64,000 bases of DNA from assembly GCA_009774145.1 (NCBI GenBank), contig VSND01000002.1, forward strand, positions 80,974 through 144,973. The letters run 5' to 3'. Every line of letters starts with the position of its first letter. The stretch's first letter is position 1. Shown here in pieces: positions 63,881 through 64,000 of this stretch. Under the pieces are notes generated by a model that worked only from the letters and a program-made list of their open reading frames with translations, was not told the DNA's origin and did no database searches. The stretch comes from Lachnospiraceae bacterium (lineage in GTDB: Bacteria > Bacillota > Clostridia > Lachnospirales > Lachnospiraceae). The position numbers were made by a program, and so were the translations under genes.

Positions 63881-64000
63881 TTAAGAAGCCAGTAAATCCT
63901 CACAGATTTCTGACTGATCCTGCACTTCCTGAATTAATCGTGTTATGTGTAACCTGGGGTTCTGCCACATAAATCGAAAAATATGTTTTCGAAGATAATG
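63881..64000 (-). CDS. C-terminal end of an unknown protein
   Basis: A frame open to the right edge gives 39 residues (HYLRKHIFRFMWQNPRLHIT, then RLIQEVQDQSEICEDLLAS) and a stop at 63881. The charged helical end looks protein-like, but I do not recognise it. Confidence 0.35.
   Translation of the reverse strand, partial: HYLRKHIFRFMWQNPRLHITRLIQEVQDQSEICEDLLAS

Overview
The window looks like a chromosomal segment of a gut-type anaerobic Firmicute, most likely a Lachnospiraceae/Clostridia member. The grounds are an archaeal-type V-ATPase operon, RbsABC-like sugar cassettes with lipoprotein binding proteins, GntR/LacI/RpiR regulators, AGGAGG ribosome sites, canonical TTGACA-N17-TATAAT promoters, and many AAA/PD-(D/E)XK proteins. 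This placement is inference. I see no rRNA, tRNA or CRISPR array.

Layout. (1) 1-4160: a sugar ABC operon (ketose 3-epimerase-like isomerase, binding protein, ATPase, permease cut by the left edge) behind a promoter flanked by two LacI-type operators. (2) 4200-4650: remnants of a BlaI-type repressor locus and a terminator. (3) 4677-13680: a complete nine-gene V-type ATPase operon with a promoter; its K subunit keeps the Na+-site residues. (4) 13900-18314: a deleted hydroxyacid dehydrogenase, an RpiR stub, dCMP deaminase, glycerate kinase, upp and threonylcarbamoyl-AMP synthase. (5) 18474-28083: an accessory zone with an IS66 element, a hemerythrin/response-regulator fusion, a decayed stretch with a SymE-like remnant, an AAA/nuclease gene, a broken AAA/nuclease gene, and an IS4 element with a perfect 10-bp target duplication. 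(6) 28136-37011: metAA; an ABC transporter plus deoC; and a divergent kinase-SDR-GntR operon. (7) 37049-45772: a LacI-controlled operon (aldo/keto reductase, FGGY kinase, D-allulose/D-tagatose 3-epimerase, ABC transporter). (8) 45877-50611: a second GntR regulator and a divergent four-gene cluster (phosphotriesterase-like hydrolase, AroE-like dehydrogenase, cupin isomerase, 2-hydroxyacid dehydrogenase) that I cannot match to a known pathway. (9) 50678-53777: a VOC protein, an AAA/nuclease gene and a divergent IclR regulator. (10) 53953-63525: a sugar-acid operon (Zn dehydrogenase, TRAP transporter, LarA-like protein, UxaB, UxaA) with a divergent FadR-type regulator.

How the genes work together. 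Most of the window is sugar and sugar-acid scavenging, one transporter plus one short enzyme set per regulator. The two GntR/UTRA regulators are close paralogues, and the promoters beside them share an AGATA-N2-TATCT type site, so the operons at 33.8 kb and 46.8 kb may form one regulon. The allulose-type operon carries TGTAACCGGTTTCA operators that also overlap the start of its own lacI. The last operon reads as uptake of a hexonate by TRAP, oxidation to tagaturonate, reduction to altronate and dehydration to 2-keto-3-deoxygluconate, with a LarA-family racemase/epimerase as an extra step.

The best candidates for undescribed biology are the four-gene cluster at 46844-50539, the LarA-like gene inside the hexonate operon, and the hemerythrin-REC fusion at 20904-22325. 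All functions are read from motifs and gene order only.
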